In this document: positions 9,406-20,322 of the stretch, in pieces
Layout of the letters: each line of letters begins with the position of its first letter
Numbering within the stretch: position 1 is the stretch's first letter
NCBI GenBank assembly: GCA_040005635.1
Contig: JBDTYM010000009.1
Coordinates: 1 to 64,000, forward strand
DNA length: 64,000 nucleotides
Source: Dokdonella_A sp040005635
GTDB taxonomy: Bacteria; Pseudomonadota; Gammaproteobacteria; Xanthomonadales; Rhodanobacteraceae
Reading direction: 5' to 3'
Translations under genes and position numbers: made by a program
The notes under the pieces: generated by a model
What the model was told of the DNA's origin: nothing
Database searches by the model: none
Seen by the model: only the letters and a program-made list of their open reading frames with translations

Positions 9406-9574
9406 GTCATCCCGCGCAGTAACGGGGGTGTACGACGACACGGGACCGAGTACCCCGGCGCGCTCAAGGCTCCATTGATGCCCAGCGCTGCGCTACACGC
9501 ACAGACGAAGATCGAGGAGTGGCCTCTGTGCTCATCCAGAGTCGCTGGATCCCGGCTTTCGCCGGGATGACGGG
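9406..9574. repeat. Short palindromic intergenic repeat, copy 2, with an inverted half copy 130 bases away
   Basis: A half element GTCATCCCGCG at 9406–9416 faces a full palindrome at 9546–9574 (ATCCCGGC-TTTC-GCCGGGAT, 8-bp perfect arms), whose outer part ends GATGACGGG, the inverse of the left half copy. The two ends therefore form imperfect terminal inverted repeats around roughly 170 bases that hold no open frame of interest. This looks like a REP doublet (BIME/REPIN-like) or a very small non-autonomous element between infA and clpA. Confidence 0.7.
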
Positions 9575-9602
9575 CAAAAAAGTTCGCTGAGTTGAAGCCA
9601 CG

Positions 9603-9633
9603 AAAAAGCCGAGGCGGTTGACCGGCCTCGGCT
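9603..9633 (-). terminator. Rho-independent terminator of clpA
   Basis: Stem AGCCGAGGC (9607–9615) pairs with GCCTCGGCT (9625–9633); on the minus strand the hairpin is followed by a run of five T. It lies about 45 bases beyond the clpA stop codon. Confidence 0.85.
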
Positions 9634-9676
9634 GATTTCATCCGGCGATCGCGTCGCAGGGCGGGCTATCGCAGGG

Positions 9677-11956
9677 TTACTCCACGACCACCGGCAGCTT
9701 CTCCGTCGCTTCGCAATCCACCGCGAGTTTGCCCTCCTTGAGCGACAGCAGCACCTTGCCGCCTTCGGCGAGCTTGCCGAACAGCAGCTCATCGGCGAGC
9801 AGGCGTTTGACGTTCTCCTGAATCACGCGTGCCATCGGGCGCGCGCCCATCTGCGGATCGAAACCATGCTCGGCCAGCCAACGTCGCGCTTCCGCGTCGA
9901 CCGTCAGCGAGACGTGCTTCTCCTGCAACTGCATCTCGAGCTCGATCAGGAACTTGTCGACGACGCGCAGGATGTGCTCGAAATCGAGCGCATTGAACTG
10001 CACGATCGCGTCGAGACGGTTGCGGAACTCCGGTGAGAAGCTGCGCTTGAGCGCTTCCATCGCGTCGGTCGTGTGGTTCTGTTCTACGAAACCGATCGTG
10101 CGGCGCGCGGCCGCCTGTGCGCCGATATTCGTCGTCATCACGACGATCACATTCTTGAAGTTCGCCTCACGGCCGTTCGTGTCGGTCAGTGCGCCGCGGT
10201 CCATGATCTGCAACAGCACGTTGTAGACGTCGGGGTGCGCCTTCTCGATCTCATCGAGCAGCAGCACGCAGTGCGGATGCTTGACGATCTGTTCGGTCAG
10301 CAGGCCGCCCTGGTCGAAACCGACGTAGCCCGGAGGTGCACCGATCAGGCGCGATACCGAGTGCGCCTCCATGTACTCGGACATGTCGAAGCGCACGAGC
10401 TCGATGCCGAGCTGCATCGCAAGCTGGCGCGTGACTTCGGTCTTGCCGACGCCGGTCGGGCCGGCGAACAGGAAATTGCCGATCGGCTTGTTCGGATTGC
10501 CAAGACCCGAACGCGCCATCTTGATCGCGCCGGTCAGCGAGTCGATCGCCGCGTCCTGGCCGAACACGACCATCTTGAGGTTGCGGTCGAGGTTGCGCAG
10601 CACGTCGCGATCCGAGGCGGACACCTGCTTGGTCGGGATGCGTGCCATGCGCGCGACGATGAACTCGATGTCGGGGACATCGACGCGGCCGCTACGCTCC
10701 TCCACCTTCAGCAGGTGCTGACGCGCGCCGGCCTCGTCGATCACATCGATCGCCTTGTCCGGCAGCAAGCGGTCGGCAATGTGCTTGACCGACAGGTCGA
10801 CTGCGGCCTGCAAAGCCTCGCCGGTGTACTCGACCTTGTGATGCTCCTCGAAGCGCGTCTTCAATCCCTTCAGGATCTCCACGCTCTCGGCGATCGTCGG
10901 TTCGACGACGTCGATCTTCTGGAAGCGCCGCGCGAGCGCGCGATCCTTCTCGAACACGCCACGGAATTCCTGGAATGTGGTCGAACCGATGCAGCGCAGT
11001 TCGCCGCTGGCGAGGACTGGCTTGATCAGATTCGAAGCGTCCATCGTGCCACCGGACGCGGAGCCCGCGCCGATGATCGTGTGGATCTCGTCGATGAACA
11101 GGATCGCGCCCGGCTCCTTCTTGAGCTGGCTGATGACGCCTTTCAGGCGCTTCTCGAAATCACCGCGATACTTGGTCCCGGCCACCAGTGCGCCAAGGTC
11201 GAGCGACCAGATCGTCGCATCCTTCAGCACGTCCGGCACTTCGCCTTCGACGATGCGCTTGGCCAAGCCTTCGGCCAGCGCGGTCTTGCCGACGCCCGCT
11301 TCGCCGACGTAGAGCGGATTGTTCTTGCGCCGACGGCACAGCACCTGGATCGTGCGTTCGATTTCTTCCTGGCGCCCGATCAAGGGATCGATTTTGCCCT
11401 GGCGCGCCAGATCGTTGAGGTTGTTGGCGAACTCGGCGAGCGGATTGCCGCGCGCCTCCTCACCACCCTCGCCTTCGCGATTGGCCTCGTTGCCGGCCGG
11501 CTGCGCGCCGCCGGAATCGTTGCCGATCTTGGCGATGCCGTGCGAGATGTAGTTGACGACGTCGAGCCGCGAGACGTCCTGCTGGCCGAGGAAATAGACC
11601 GCGTGCGAGTCCTTCTCGCCGAAGATCGCGACCAGCACGTTGGCGCCGGTGACTTCCTTTCGCCCCGACGACTGCACGTGATAGACCGCTCGCTGCAACA
11701 CGCGCTGGAAGCCCAACGTCGGCTGCGTGTCGCGCTCGTCGTTCGGCGGCAGCACCGGCACGGTTTCGGTGATGATCGAGCGCAGGTCGCGCCCTAGCTT
11801 GGCTGTATCCGCACTGCAGGCACGCAGCACGGCGGTAGCCGAGGTGTTGTCGAGCAGCGCAAGCAGCAGATGCTCAACCGTCATGAACTCATGACGTTGC
11901 TCACGCGCTTCCTTGTAGCACTGGCCGATGGTGACTTCGAGATCCTTACTGAACAT
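9677..11956 (-). CDS. clpA: ATP-dependent Clp protease ATP-binding subunit ClpA
   Basis: Hexameric AAA+ unfoldase that feeds substrates to ClpP, with ClpS delivering N-degron proteins. The 759-residue protein has the N-terminal double Clp repeat (MFSKDLEVTIGQCYKEAREQ onward), an acidic linker, the first AAA module (Walker A GEAGVGKTALAEG near residue 215) and the second (GPTGVGKTEVTRQLA near residue 495, Walker B LLLDEIEKAH), and the C-terminal D2 small domain. Length is the same as E. coli ClpA (758). clpS lies 73 bases upstream on the same strand. Confidence 0.97.
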   Translation of the reverse strand: MFSKDLEVTIGQCYKEAREQRHEFMTVEHLLLALLDNTSATAVLRACSADTAKLGRDLRSIITETVPVLPPNDERDTQPTLGFQRVLQRAVYHVQSSGRKEVTGANVLVAIFGEKDSHAVYFLGQQDVSRLDVVNYISHGIAKIGNDSGGAQPAGNEANREGEGGEEARGNPLAEFANNLNDLARQGKIDPLIGRQEEIERTIQVLCRRRKNNPLYVGEAGVGKTALAEGLAKRIVEGEVPDVLKDATIWSLDLGALVAGTKYRGDFEKRLKGVISQLKKEPGAILFIDEIHTIIGAGSASGGTMDASNLIKPVLASGELRCIGSTTFQEFRGVFEKDRALARRFQKIDVVEPTIAESVEILKGLKTRFEEHHKVEYTGEALQAAVDLSVKHIADRLLPDKAIDVIDEAGARQHLLKVEERSGRVDVPDIEFIVARMARIPTKQVSASDRDVLRNLDRNLKMVVFGQDAAIDSLTGAIKMARSGLGNPNKPIGNFLFAGPTGVGKTEVTRQLAMQLGIELVRFDMSEYMEAHSVSRLIGAPPGYVGFDQGGLLTEQIVKHPHCVLLLDEIEKAHPDVYNVLLQIMDRGALTDTNGREANFKNVIVVMTTNIGAQAAARRTIGFVEQNHTTDAMEALKRSFSPEFRNRLDAIVQFNALDFEHILRVVDKFLIELEMQLQEKHVSLTVDAEARRWLAEHGFDPQMGARPMARVIQENVKRLLADELLFGKLAEGGKVLLSLKEGKLAVDCEATEKLPVVVE

Positions 11957-12029
11957 GCCGGAATGTCTCCGAAATTCGCTGAAACCTATATGTGGATCGA
12001 AGAATCGTTTTCCAGTGAGCTTGCAAGGT

Positions 12030-12356
12030 TCACGCCTTCTCCATCGTACAGAGCAAAGGATGCTGGTGCGTGCGTGCGAATTCGTTGACCTGGGTCACCT
12101 TGGTTTCCGCGACCTCGCGCGTGAAGACGCCGCAGACACCCTTGCCACGTGTGTGGACGTGCAGCATCACCTGCGTCGCCCGTTCGCGATCGAGGTTGAA
12201 AAACGTCTCCAGCACCACGACGACGAAGTCCATCGGCGTGAAATCGTCATTCAGCAGGATCACCTGGTACAGCGGTGGACGCACAACCTCAGGGCGCGCC
12301 TCCTCGACGGCCAGGCCTGGCAGATGTTCGGTGTGTTGATCAGGTCGTTGCGCCAT
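12030..12356 (-). CDS. clpS: ATP-dependent Clp protease adaptor ClpS
   Basis: N-recognin that binds N-terminal Leu/Phe/Tyr/Trp residues and docks on ClpA. The 108-residue product contains the conserved core PPLYQVILLNDDFTPMDFVV (the NDDFTPM residues line the N-degron pocket) and the HVHTRGKGVCG ClpA-binding segment. An in-frame TTG at 12380 would add eight residues, but a TATACT -10-like hexamer at 12390–12385 places the transcription start near 12378, so ATG 12356 is preferred. It is divergent from the Nudix gene. Confidence 0.95.
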   Translation of the reverse strand: MAQRPDQHTEHLPGLAVEEARPEVVRPPLYQVILLNDDFTPMDFVVVVLETFFNLDRERATQVMLHVHTRGKGVCGVFTREVAETKVTQVNEFARTHQHPLLCTMEKA

Positions 12357-12384
12357 AAGCGGTGGAATCTGGACGGCCAAGTTG

Positions 12385-12390
12385 AGTATA
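12385..12390 (-). promoter_or_regulatory. Possible -10 box of the clpS promoter
   Basis: On the minus strand the hexamer TATACT (consensus TATAAT) is about 29 bases before the preferred clpS ATG. No good -35 box is visible at 16–18 bases, so the assignment rests on the hexamer and position alone. Confidence 0.4.
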
Positions 12391-12479
12391 CCCCTGAGTT
12401 ACGTGAAGCCGGGCCACAAGGTGATGCCGAAAACGGGCGTCGCAAGGCCCCGCTCGTCGCCTGTTAAACTGAGCTGCTG

Positions 12480-12977
12480 ATGAGTCAGATTGCCTTGCAA
12501 GATTCCCCTTTTGACGACGACGCCGGCGTCTGGCGTCCTCATGTGACGGTCGCAACCGTAGTGCCGCGGGGCGGGCGCTTCCTGCTGGTCGAAGAGGAGG
12601 TACGCGGTCGCATCGTGTTGAACCAGCCGGCCGGACATCTGGATCCGGACGAAACCCTGCATACCGCCGCGATGCGCGAAACGCTGGAGGAGACCGGCTG
12701 GGAGGTCGAGCTGACCTGCCTGCTCGGCGTTCAGCAATGGAGTTCGCCGTCCGGGCGCCAGTTCGTTCGCTTCACGTTTGCGGCCGAGGCGATACGCCAC
12801 GATGCGCAACGTCCGCTCGACGCCGGCATCCTGCGTGCGCTGTGGATGACGCGCGAGGAGATCGCTGCGGCGACACCGCGACTGCGTAGTCCGATGGTGC
12901 TTGCCGGCGTCGATGACTGGCTCGGCGGACGCCGACTGCCGCTCGACGCGATACGTTACTTGTCCGCTCATCCGTGA
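12480..12977 (+). CDS. Nudix hydrolase, NudJ-like
   Basis: A 165-residue Nudix pyrophosphohydrolase. The Nudix box GX5EX7REXXEEXGW is complete at residues 52–74 (GHLDPDETLHTAAMRE then TLEETGW), preceded by LLVEEEVRGRIVLNQPAGHL, which is characteristic of the NudJ (YmfB) group that hydrolyses nucleoside di- and triphosphates and hydroxymethylpyrimidine pyrophosphate. In E. coli nudJ precedes mnmA (trmU) just as here, 22 bases upstream, which supports the NudJ assignment. Substrate range cannot be read from sequence. Confidence 0.88.
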   Translation: MSQIALQDSPFDDDAGVWRPHVTVATVVPRGGRFLLVEEEVRGRIVLNQPAGHLDPDETLHTAAMRETLEETGWEVELTCLLGVQQWSSPSGRQFVRFTFAAEAIRHDAQRPLDAGILRALWMTREEIAAATPRLRSPMVLAGVDDWLGGRRLPLDAIRYLSAHP

Positions 12978-12999
12978 GCGTGGAAGTCAGAAAGCGCTC

Positions 13000-14115
13000 G
13001 TGAGAAGTGCGGAAATCATCGTCGGCATGTCCGGCGGCGTCGATTCTTCGGTCGCTGCGCTGCTGCTGCAGCGCGCGGGCGAATCGATCGCCGGCCTGTT
13101 CATGCAGAACTGGGAAGAGGACGAACGCAAGGGTCCCTGCCGCGCCGATGAGGATCGCAAGGACGCCGTCGCGGTCTGCGCCAAGCTCGGCATTGCGCTG
13201 TACGCGCGCAATTTCGCGGGCGAGTACTGGGACCAGGTGTTCGAGCATTTCCTCGGCGAATATCGCCGCGGCCGCACGCCGAATCCAGACGTGCTGTGCA
13301 ATCGTGAGATCAAGTTCAAGACCTTCCTCGACCACGCACGCGAACTTGGCGCCGCGCAGATCGCGACCGGCCACTACGCCCGCGTCGACTGCGCCGACGG
13401 CCTCTGGCGCCTCAAGCGCGCGCGCGATACCGGCAAGGACCAGACCTATTTCCTGCATGCGCTTGGCCAGCAGGCGCTGGCGGCGACGCGCTTCCCGCTG
13501 GGCGAACTGCAGAAGTCCGAGGTGCGCCGTCTCGCGCTCGAAGCGGGATTCGCCACGCATGACAAGAAGGATTCGACCGGCATCTGTTTCATCGGCGAGC
13601 GCGATTTCCGCGCGTTCCTGTCTGAATACATTCCGGCGCGGCCAGGCGAGATGCGCACACCGGACGGCAGCACGGTCGGCCAGCATCCTGGCGTGTTCTA
13701 CTTCACCCTGGGCCAGCGCAACGGCCTTCGCATCGGCGGTCGCCGCGACGCCGCCGGCGAACCCTGGTATGTGATCGGCAAGGATGTTTCGACGAACGTG
13801 TTGTATGTCGCCCAAGGCAATACCAATCACTGGCTGCAGTCGCATACGCTTGCTGCGAGCGCGCTGACATGGACCGCCGGGCACGCGCCGGCCTCCGCGT
13901 TCCGCTGCAGCGCCATGACACGCTATCGTCAGCCGGAACAAGCCTGTGAAGTCGTCATCGACGGCGACACCTGCGTCGTACGTTTCGATCAGCCGCAACG
14001 CGCGGTGACACCGGGACAGTCCGTCGTGTTTTACGCCGGGGAGATCTGCCTCGGCGGCGGCGTCATCGAGCGCAGCGACGCACCGTTCGGCAACTGGGAC
14101 ACTACCGATGCGTGA
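13000..14115 (+). CDS. mnmA: tRNA-specific 2-thiouridylase MnmA
   Basis: Adds sulfur at position 2 of the wobble uridine in tRNA-Lys, -Glu and -Gln, using ATP and persulfide relayed by the Tus proteins. The PP-loop GMSGGVDSS lies at residues 9–17, and the two catalytic cysteines are C100 (NPDVLCNREIKF) and C196 (DSTGICFIGERDF), matching C102/C199 of E. coli. I chose GTG 13000 (371 residues against 368 in E. coli); a TTG at 12901 inside the Nudix gene and an ATG at 13027 are the alternatives, the latter too close to the PP-loop. hflD overlaps its end by eight bases. Confidence 0.95.
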   Translation: MRSAEIIVGMSGGVDSSVAALLLQRAGESIAGLFMQNWEEDERKGPCRADEDRKDAVAVCAKLGIALYARNFAGEYWDQVFEHFLGEYRRGRTPNPDVLCNREIKFKTFLDHARELGAAQIATGHYARVDCADGLWRLKRARDTGKDQTYFLHALGQQALAATRFPLGELQKSEVRRLALEAGFATHDKKDSTGICFIGERDFRAFLSEYIPARPGEMRTPDGSTVGQHPGVFYFTLGQRNGLRIGGRRDAAGEPWYVIGKDVSTNVLYVAQGNTNHWLQSHTLAASALTWTAGHAPASAFRCSAMTRYRQPEQACEVVIDGDTCVVRFDQPQRAVTPGQSVVFYAGEICLGGGVIERSDAPFGNWDTTDA

Positions 14116-14731
14116 GTCGCGCGTGATCGCACTGGCCGGCGTGCTGCAGGGGTGCCGGCTGGTGCGCGACATCGCCACCGATGGTCGCGCCGACCCGGCG
14201 GTGGTCGAGACCAGCCTCGCCAGCGTATTCCGTATCGACGCCGACAGTGCGGCAGACGTGTTCGGAGGAATCAGCGGCGTGCGCCGAGGCCTGGAGACCC
14301 TGCTCGACCAGTTCGACAATGGCGAGCGCGACCTCGCCCTGACGCGGCTGGTACTCGGCGTGCTGCGCCTGGAGCGCCGCCTTGCCCGCAATCCGCGCAT
14401 GCTGGCCGAACTGCGCAAGGGCATCGAGGATATCCAGCGTCAGGTCGATCACCTCGGCGTGGCGCATGCCAGCGTACAGACGCGCTTGGCCGAACTGTAT
14501 GTGCAGACGCTGTCACAACTGCGCCCGCGCGTCGTCGTGCACGGCAATCCACTGCACCTGGCCGACCCGCAACGCGTCGAACAGATCCGCGCCCTGTTGC
14601 TGGCGGCGATCCGCGCGGCGGTGCTGTGGCGTCAGGTCGGCGGCAGCCAGATCCGTCTGCTGTTGCGCCGGCGCGAGTACGCGATGCTCGCGCGCGGTCT
14701 GCTCTCGCGCAGCACGCTCGACCGCGGGTGA
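14108..14731 (+). CDS. hflD: High-frequency lysogenization protein HflD homolog
   Basis: A 207-residue, mostly helical protein of the HflD (YcfC) family: RVIALAGVLQGCRLVRDIATDG at the N-terminus, the SLASVFRIDADSA segment, then long helices to HGNPLHLADPQRVEQIRALLLAAIRAAVLWRQVGG, which is the family signature at the C-terminus. It is a membrane-associated protein of unclear housekeeping role, named for its effect on lambda CII. It overlaps mnmA by eight bases, as expected for the conserved mnmA–hflD operon. In many genomes purB follows; here aconitase does. Confidence 0.93.
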   Translation: MRESRVIALAGVLQGCRLVRDIATDGRADPAVVETSLASVFRIDADSAADVFGGISGVRRGLETLLDQFDNGERDLALTRLVLGVLRLERRLARNPRMLAELRKGIEDIQRQVDHLGVAHASVQTRLAELYVQTLSQLRPRVVVHGNPLHLADPQRVEQIRALLLAAIRAAVLWRQVGGSQIRLLLRRREYAMLARGLLSRSTLDRG

Positions 14732-15079
14732 GTTCCTTCGCCCTGCGGGTTCGCTGGGAAGGGGGAAGAGAAAGAACGGAGGAAGGAACCAATCGCGGAC
14801 ACCCGGGCGGTTTTTTCTTTTCGCCGTTGAAACCGCTCTCTCCGGATTCCATCTACGCAGACACTTTTCAGCCTTACCTTTACTCTTCTCAGCAGCCCGA
14901 AGGGCGAAGCGACTCCCAGGCGGCGCAAGCCGCCGACTCCCCACGAACGTCGATGTCGCGATGCGGCAATGGTTTGCGCGATAATGGTGGACCCTATTCG
15001 CCGGTCCGCGTCAGTGCGGACCGCACCCGCGGCGAACGCCGCGGTCGCAAGCGAACGCCAGCACGATCAGGAGATGCAC
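14732..15079 (+). promoter_or_regulatory. hflD–acnA intergenic region with tandem hairpins in the acnA leader
   Basis: No gene is visible in these 348 bases. A T-rich run (TTTTTTCTTTT, about 14811–14821) after a GC-rich stretch may end the hflD transcript, but the stem is poor. Nearer acnA three hairpins stand in a row: GGCGGC-GCAA-GCCGCC (14919–14934), GGTCCGC-6 nt-GCGGACC (15003–15022) and CCGCGGC-GAAC-GCCGCGG (15027–15044). A GATAAT hexamer about 14980 could be a -10 box. AGGAG at 15069–15073 is the acnA ribosome binding site. Confidence 0.5.
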
Positions 15080-17830
<2,751 letters not shown>

Positions 17831-17831
17831 G

Positions 17832-17876
17832 CCCGCTCGACATCGACGCGGCGCCTGCGGGCGCCGCGTCAGCGGG
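17832..17876. terminator. Bidirectional terminator hairpin between acnA and the NTF2-like gene
   Basis: An 11-bp perfect stem GACGCGGCGCC (17845–17855) / GGCGCCGCGTC (17860–17870) with loop TGCG, enclosed by a second 6-bp stem CCCGCT/AGCGGG. It starts two bases after the acnA stop and covers the stop codon of the convergent gene. There is no long T run on either side. Confidence 0.7.
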
Positions 17877-18294
17877 TTTCACTCCATTTCGCGTTGTAGC
17901 AGCGCCATTCCCGGTCCTGCCGGCGCCAGCCAGTCACGAACTGCAAAACCGCGCGACGGTCGGGCAACCAGCGTCCTGAGCCGTCGGTAACGGTCGCCTC
18001 GAAGCGGGCCGTCGCGCGATCGCCGTCAAGTTCGACCTCGACGGTGCCGATGGTGACGCCGATGCTGCGTCCGGCGAGCAGGCGCGCGCGCAGCAGCTGC
18101 TCCAGGCCGGCACGATCCAGCTCGCCGTCGTTGCCGATGAAATCATCAGCAACGTGCGCGAGGACAGACGCACGTTGCTGTGCCTGCGCGGCGTCGGCGA
18201 TCGACTGGATCGCATGGCGGATCGCATCGGCATCCGGCGTGTGCGCACAAGCGGCGGCAAACAGGCTCAGCAGTATCGGCAATCCTCTGCGCAT
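17869..18294 (-). CDS. Small lipoprotein with an NTF2/SnoaL-like (DUF4440-type) fold
   Basis: Not firmly recognised. Starting at ATG 18294 the 141-residue product has a lipoprotein signal (MRRGLPILLSLFAAAC, lipobox FAAAC, lipidated at C16) followed by about 120 residues with the cone-like NTF2 pattern: IRHAIQSIADAAQAQQRASVLAHVADDFIGNDGELDRAGLEQLL, then alternating beta strands ending FVTGWRRQDREWRCYNAKW. Such proteins are usually of unknown function; the DDF-I..DG helix and the Trp-rich end are typical. An upstream start at 18309 would add five residues. Convergent with acnA, divergent from the acyl-CoA ligase. Confidence 0.7.
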   Translation of the reverse strand: MRRGLPILLSLFAAACAHTPDADAIRHAIQSIADAAQAQQRASVLAHVADDFIGNDGELDRAGLEQLLRARLLAGRSIGVTIGTVEVELDGDRATARFEATVTDGSGRWLPDRRAVLQFVTGWRRQDREWRCYNAKWSETR

Positions 18295-18539
18295 ACAGGC
18301 CTCTCCCATCAGCTGCGATCACACGTCGAGCAACGATCGCGCTGCAATGCGGCTTGCCGCTCGTTCCGGCCTTATGCTGCAATCGCGCGCGTGCAAAGAT
18401 ATACGGCAGAAGGTAACGGAATCGGGCCTGCCACAGGTTGCTCCGGCATTGCGCGGCATGCCCTGCCTGCAGAATCAGGCTGGGCCACATCAGAATCGGC
18501 GACACGAAGCGCATGCATGTCCACACTGCGGGAGGAAGA

Positions 18540-20228
18540 ATGACGATCGACGAACGGCCCTGGCTTGCAAGTTATCCGAAGGGCATTCCGGCGGAGATCG
18601 ACCCGGGGCAATATCGCTCCGTCGCCGCCCTGCTCGAGGAATGCTGCGACCGTTTTCGTCACCGGCCCGCGTTCACGAACATGGGCAAACAGATCACTTA
18701 CGACCAGCTGGACAAGTTCAGCGCGCAATTCGCCGCATTTCTGCTCAACGATCTTCAGCTGAAAAAAGGCGATCGCGTCGCGCTGATGATGCCCAACGTG
18801 CTGCAGTATCCGATCGCGATCATGGCGGTGCTGCGCGCAGGGCTGACGGTCGTCAACACCAACCCGATGTACACGGCGCGCGAGCTGAAACATCAGCTCG
18901 ACGACTCCGGCGCCAGCGCCATCGTCGTGCTCGACAATTTCGCCAAGACCGTCGCCGACGTCATCGACGGCACCCCGTGCAAGCACGTGATCTGCACGGC
19001 GATCGGCGACATGCTGGATTTCCCGAAGTCGCTGATCACCAACCTGGTCGTGCGCCACGTCAAGAAATTGGTGCCGGCCTATTCGATTCCGCGCGCGATC
19101 CGCTTCAACGACGCGCTCAGGCGCGGCGCGCGCGCGAAGCTCGGGCGGATCGATGTCCACCCGGACGATATCGCCTTCCTGCAATACACCGGCGGCACCA
19201 CCGGCGTCGCCAAGGGCGCCATGCTGACTCATCGCAACATGGTGTCGAACATGTTGCAGGCGTTCGCCTGGATCAGCCCGAACATGCGTGAAGGCGAGGA
19301 AGTCGTCATCACCGCGTTGCCGCTCTATCATATCTTCGCGCTGACGGCCAACTTCCTGACCTTCGCCCGCGTCGGCGGCTTCAACCATCTGATCACCAAC
19401 CCGCGCGATATGACGGGTTTCGTGCGCGATATCCGCAACGTGCGTTTTACCGCGTTGACCGGCGTCAATACCTTGTTCGCCGGCCTGCTCAACACGCCAG
19501 GTTTCGACCAGGTCGATTTCTCGCAGTTGCATCTGACCCTCGGCGGCGGCATGGCCGTGCAGCGGGCCGTCGCCGAACGCTGGAAAAAGGTGACCGGCTG
19601 CACGCTGGCCGAGGCCTATGGCCTCACCGAAACCTGCCCCGCCGTCTGCATCAACCCGCTCGATATCGCCGAGTACAACGGATCGATCGGCCTGCCGGTG
19701 CCATCGACCGATCTGACCATTCGCGACGACGACGGCAACGTACTGAAAATCGGTGCCGCAGGCGAACTCTGCGTGCACGGACCGCAGGTCATGAAAGGCT
19801 ATTGGAACCGTCCCGACGAGACCGCCAACGTGCTCTCGGCCGACGGTTGGCTGCGCACCGGCGACATCGCACGCATCGACGAGAAGGGCTTCGTCTATAT
19901 CGTCGATCGGAAGAAGGACATGATCCTTGTGTCGGGATTCAACGTGTACCCGAACGAGATCGAAGACGTGGTCGCGCAGATGCCTGGCGTTCTCGAGGTG
20001 GCGGCAGTCGGCGTACCGGACGAGAAGTCCGGCGAGGCGGTCAAGCTGGTCATCGTACGCAAGGATCCTGGCCTGACCGCCGAAGCGGTCCGTGAGCACT
20101 GCAAGGCGAATCTCACCGGCTACAAGCTGCCGCGGCTGATCGAATTTCGCGACTCCCTGCCGAAGACGAATGTCGGCAAGATCCTGCGGCGCGAGCTGCG
20201 CGACGCGGCCACCAAGACGGCCGCCTAG
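18540..20228 (+). CDS. fadD: Long-chain fatty acid–CoA ligase, RpfB-like
   Basis: Activates fatty acids to acyl-CoA through an acyl-adenylate. The 562-residue protein has the ATP/AMP-binding loop YTGGTTGVAKGAMLTH (about residue 218), the YGLTET motif (about 360), the GWLRTGD aspartate (about 440) and the C-terminal NVGKILRRELRD lysine (about 553), and is the same size as E. coli FadD. GGAGG precedes ATG 18540 by four bases. Its position directly before rpfF and next to rpfC/rpfG makes it the counterpart of Xanthomonas rpfB, which is a FadD-like ligase implicated in turnover of the DSF fatty-acid signal. Confidence 0.94.
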   Translation: MTIDERPWLASYPKGIPAEIDPGQYRSVAALLEECCDRFRHRPAFTNMGKQITYDQLDKFSAQFAAFLLNDLQLKKGDRVALMMPNVLQYPIAIMAVLRAGLTVVNTNPMYTARELKHQLDDSGASAIVVLDNFAKTVADVIDGTPCKHVICTAIGDMLDFPKSLITNLVVRHVKKLVPAYSIPRAIRFNDALRRGARAKLGRIDVHPDDIAFLQYTGGTTGVAKGAMLTHRNMVSNMLQAFAWISPNMREGEEVVITALPLYHIFALTANFLTFARVGGFNHLITNPRDMTGFVRDIRNVRFTALTGVNTLFAGLLNTPGFDQVDFSQLHLTLGGGMAVQRAVAERWKKVTGCTLAEAYGLTETCPAVCINPLDIAEYNGSIGLPVPSTDLTIRDDDGNVLKIGAAGELCVHGPQVMKGYWNRPDETANVLSADGWLRTGDIARIDEKGFVYIVDRKKDMILVSGFNVYPNEIEDVVAQMPGVLEVAAVGVPDEKSGEAVKLVIVRKDPGLTAEAVREHCKANLTGYKLPRLIEFRDSLPKTNVGKILRRELRDAATKTAA

Positions 20229-20238
20229 GAAGCGCGGG

Positions 20239-20272
20239 CCCATTGACAACGCCCGCAGGCGTCGTCAATGGG
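20239..20272 (+). terminator. Strong hairpin downstream of the acyl-CoA ligase
   Basis: Stem CCCATTGAC-A-ACGCC (20239–20253) pairs with GGCGT-C-GTCAATGGG (20258–20272): 14 pairs with one mismatch and a CGCA loop, ten bases after the ligase stop. It lacks a T run, so it may work as a factor-assisted or bidirectional transcript end for the ligase and the convergent PilZ gene. Confidence 0.65.
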
Positions 20273-20322
20273 GGCCGGCGATGCCCTTTCGGTATCCGGC
20301 CGGCCGGGCCAATGGGGAAGAG

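Noticed and set aside
10073..11797. Open frame of 574 codons on the plus strand inside clpA
   Set aside because: Antisense to a complete ClpA; no recognisable domain or ribosome binding site.
14808..14822. T-rich run after hflD as a rho-independent terminator
   Set aside because: The GC-rich sequence before the T run has no convincing stem, so it is mentioned only in the intergenic note.
18372..20249. Open frame of 625 codons on the minus strand across the acyl-CoA ligase
   Set aside because: Shadow of the ligase, which shows every adenylating-enzyme motif in order.
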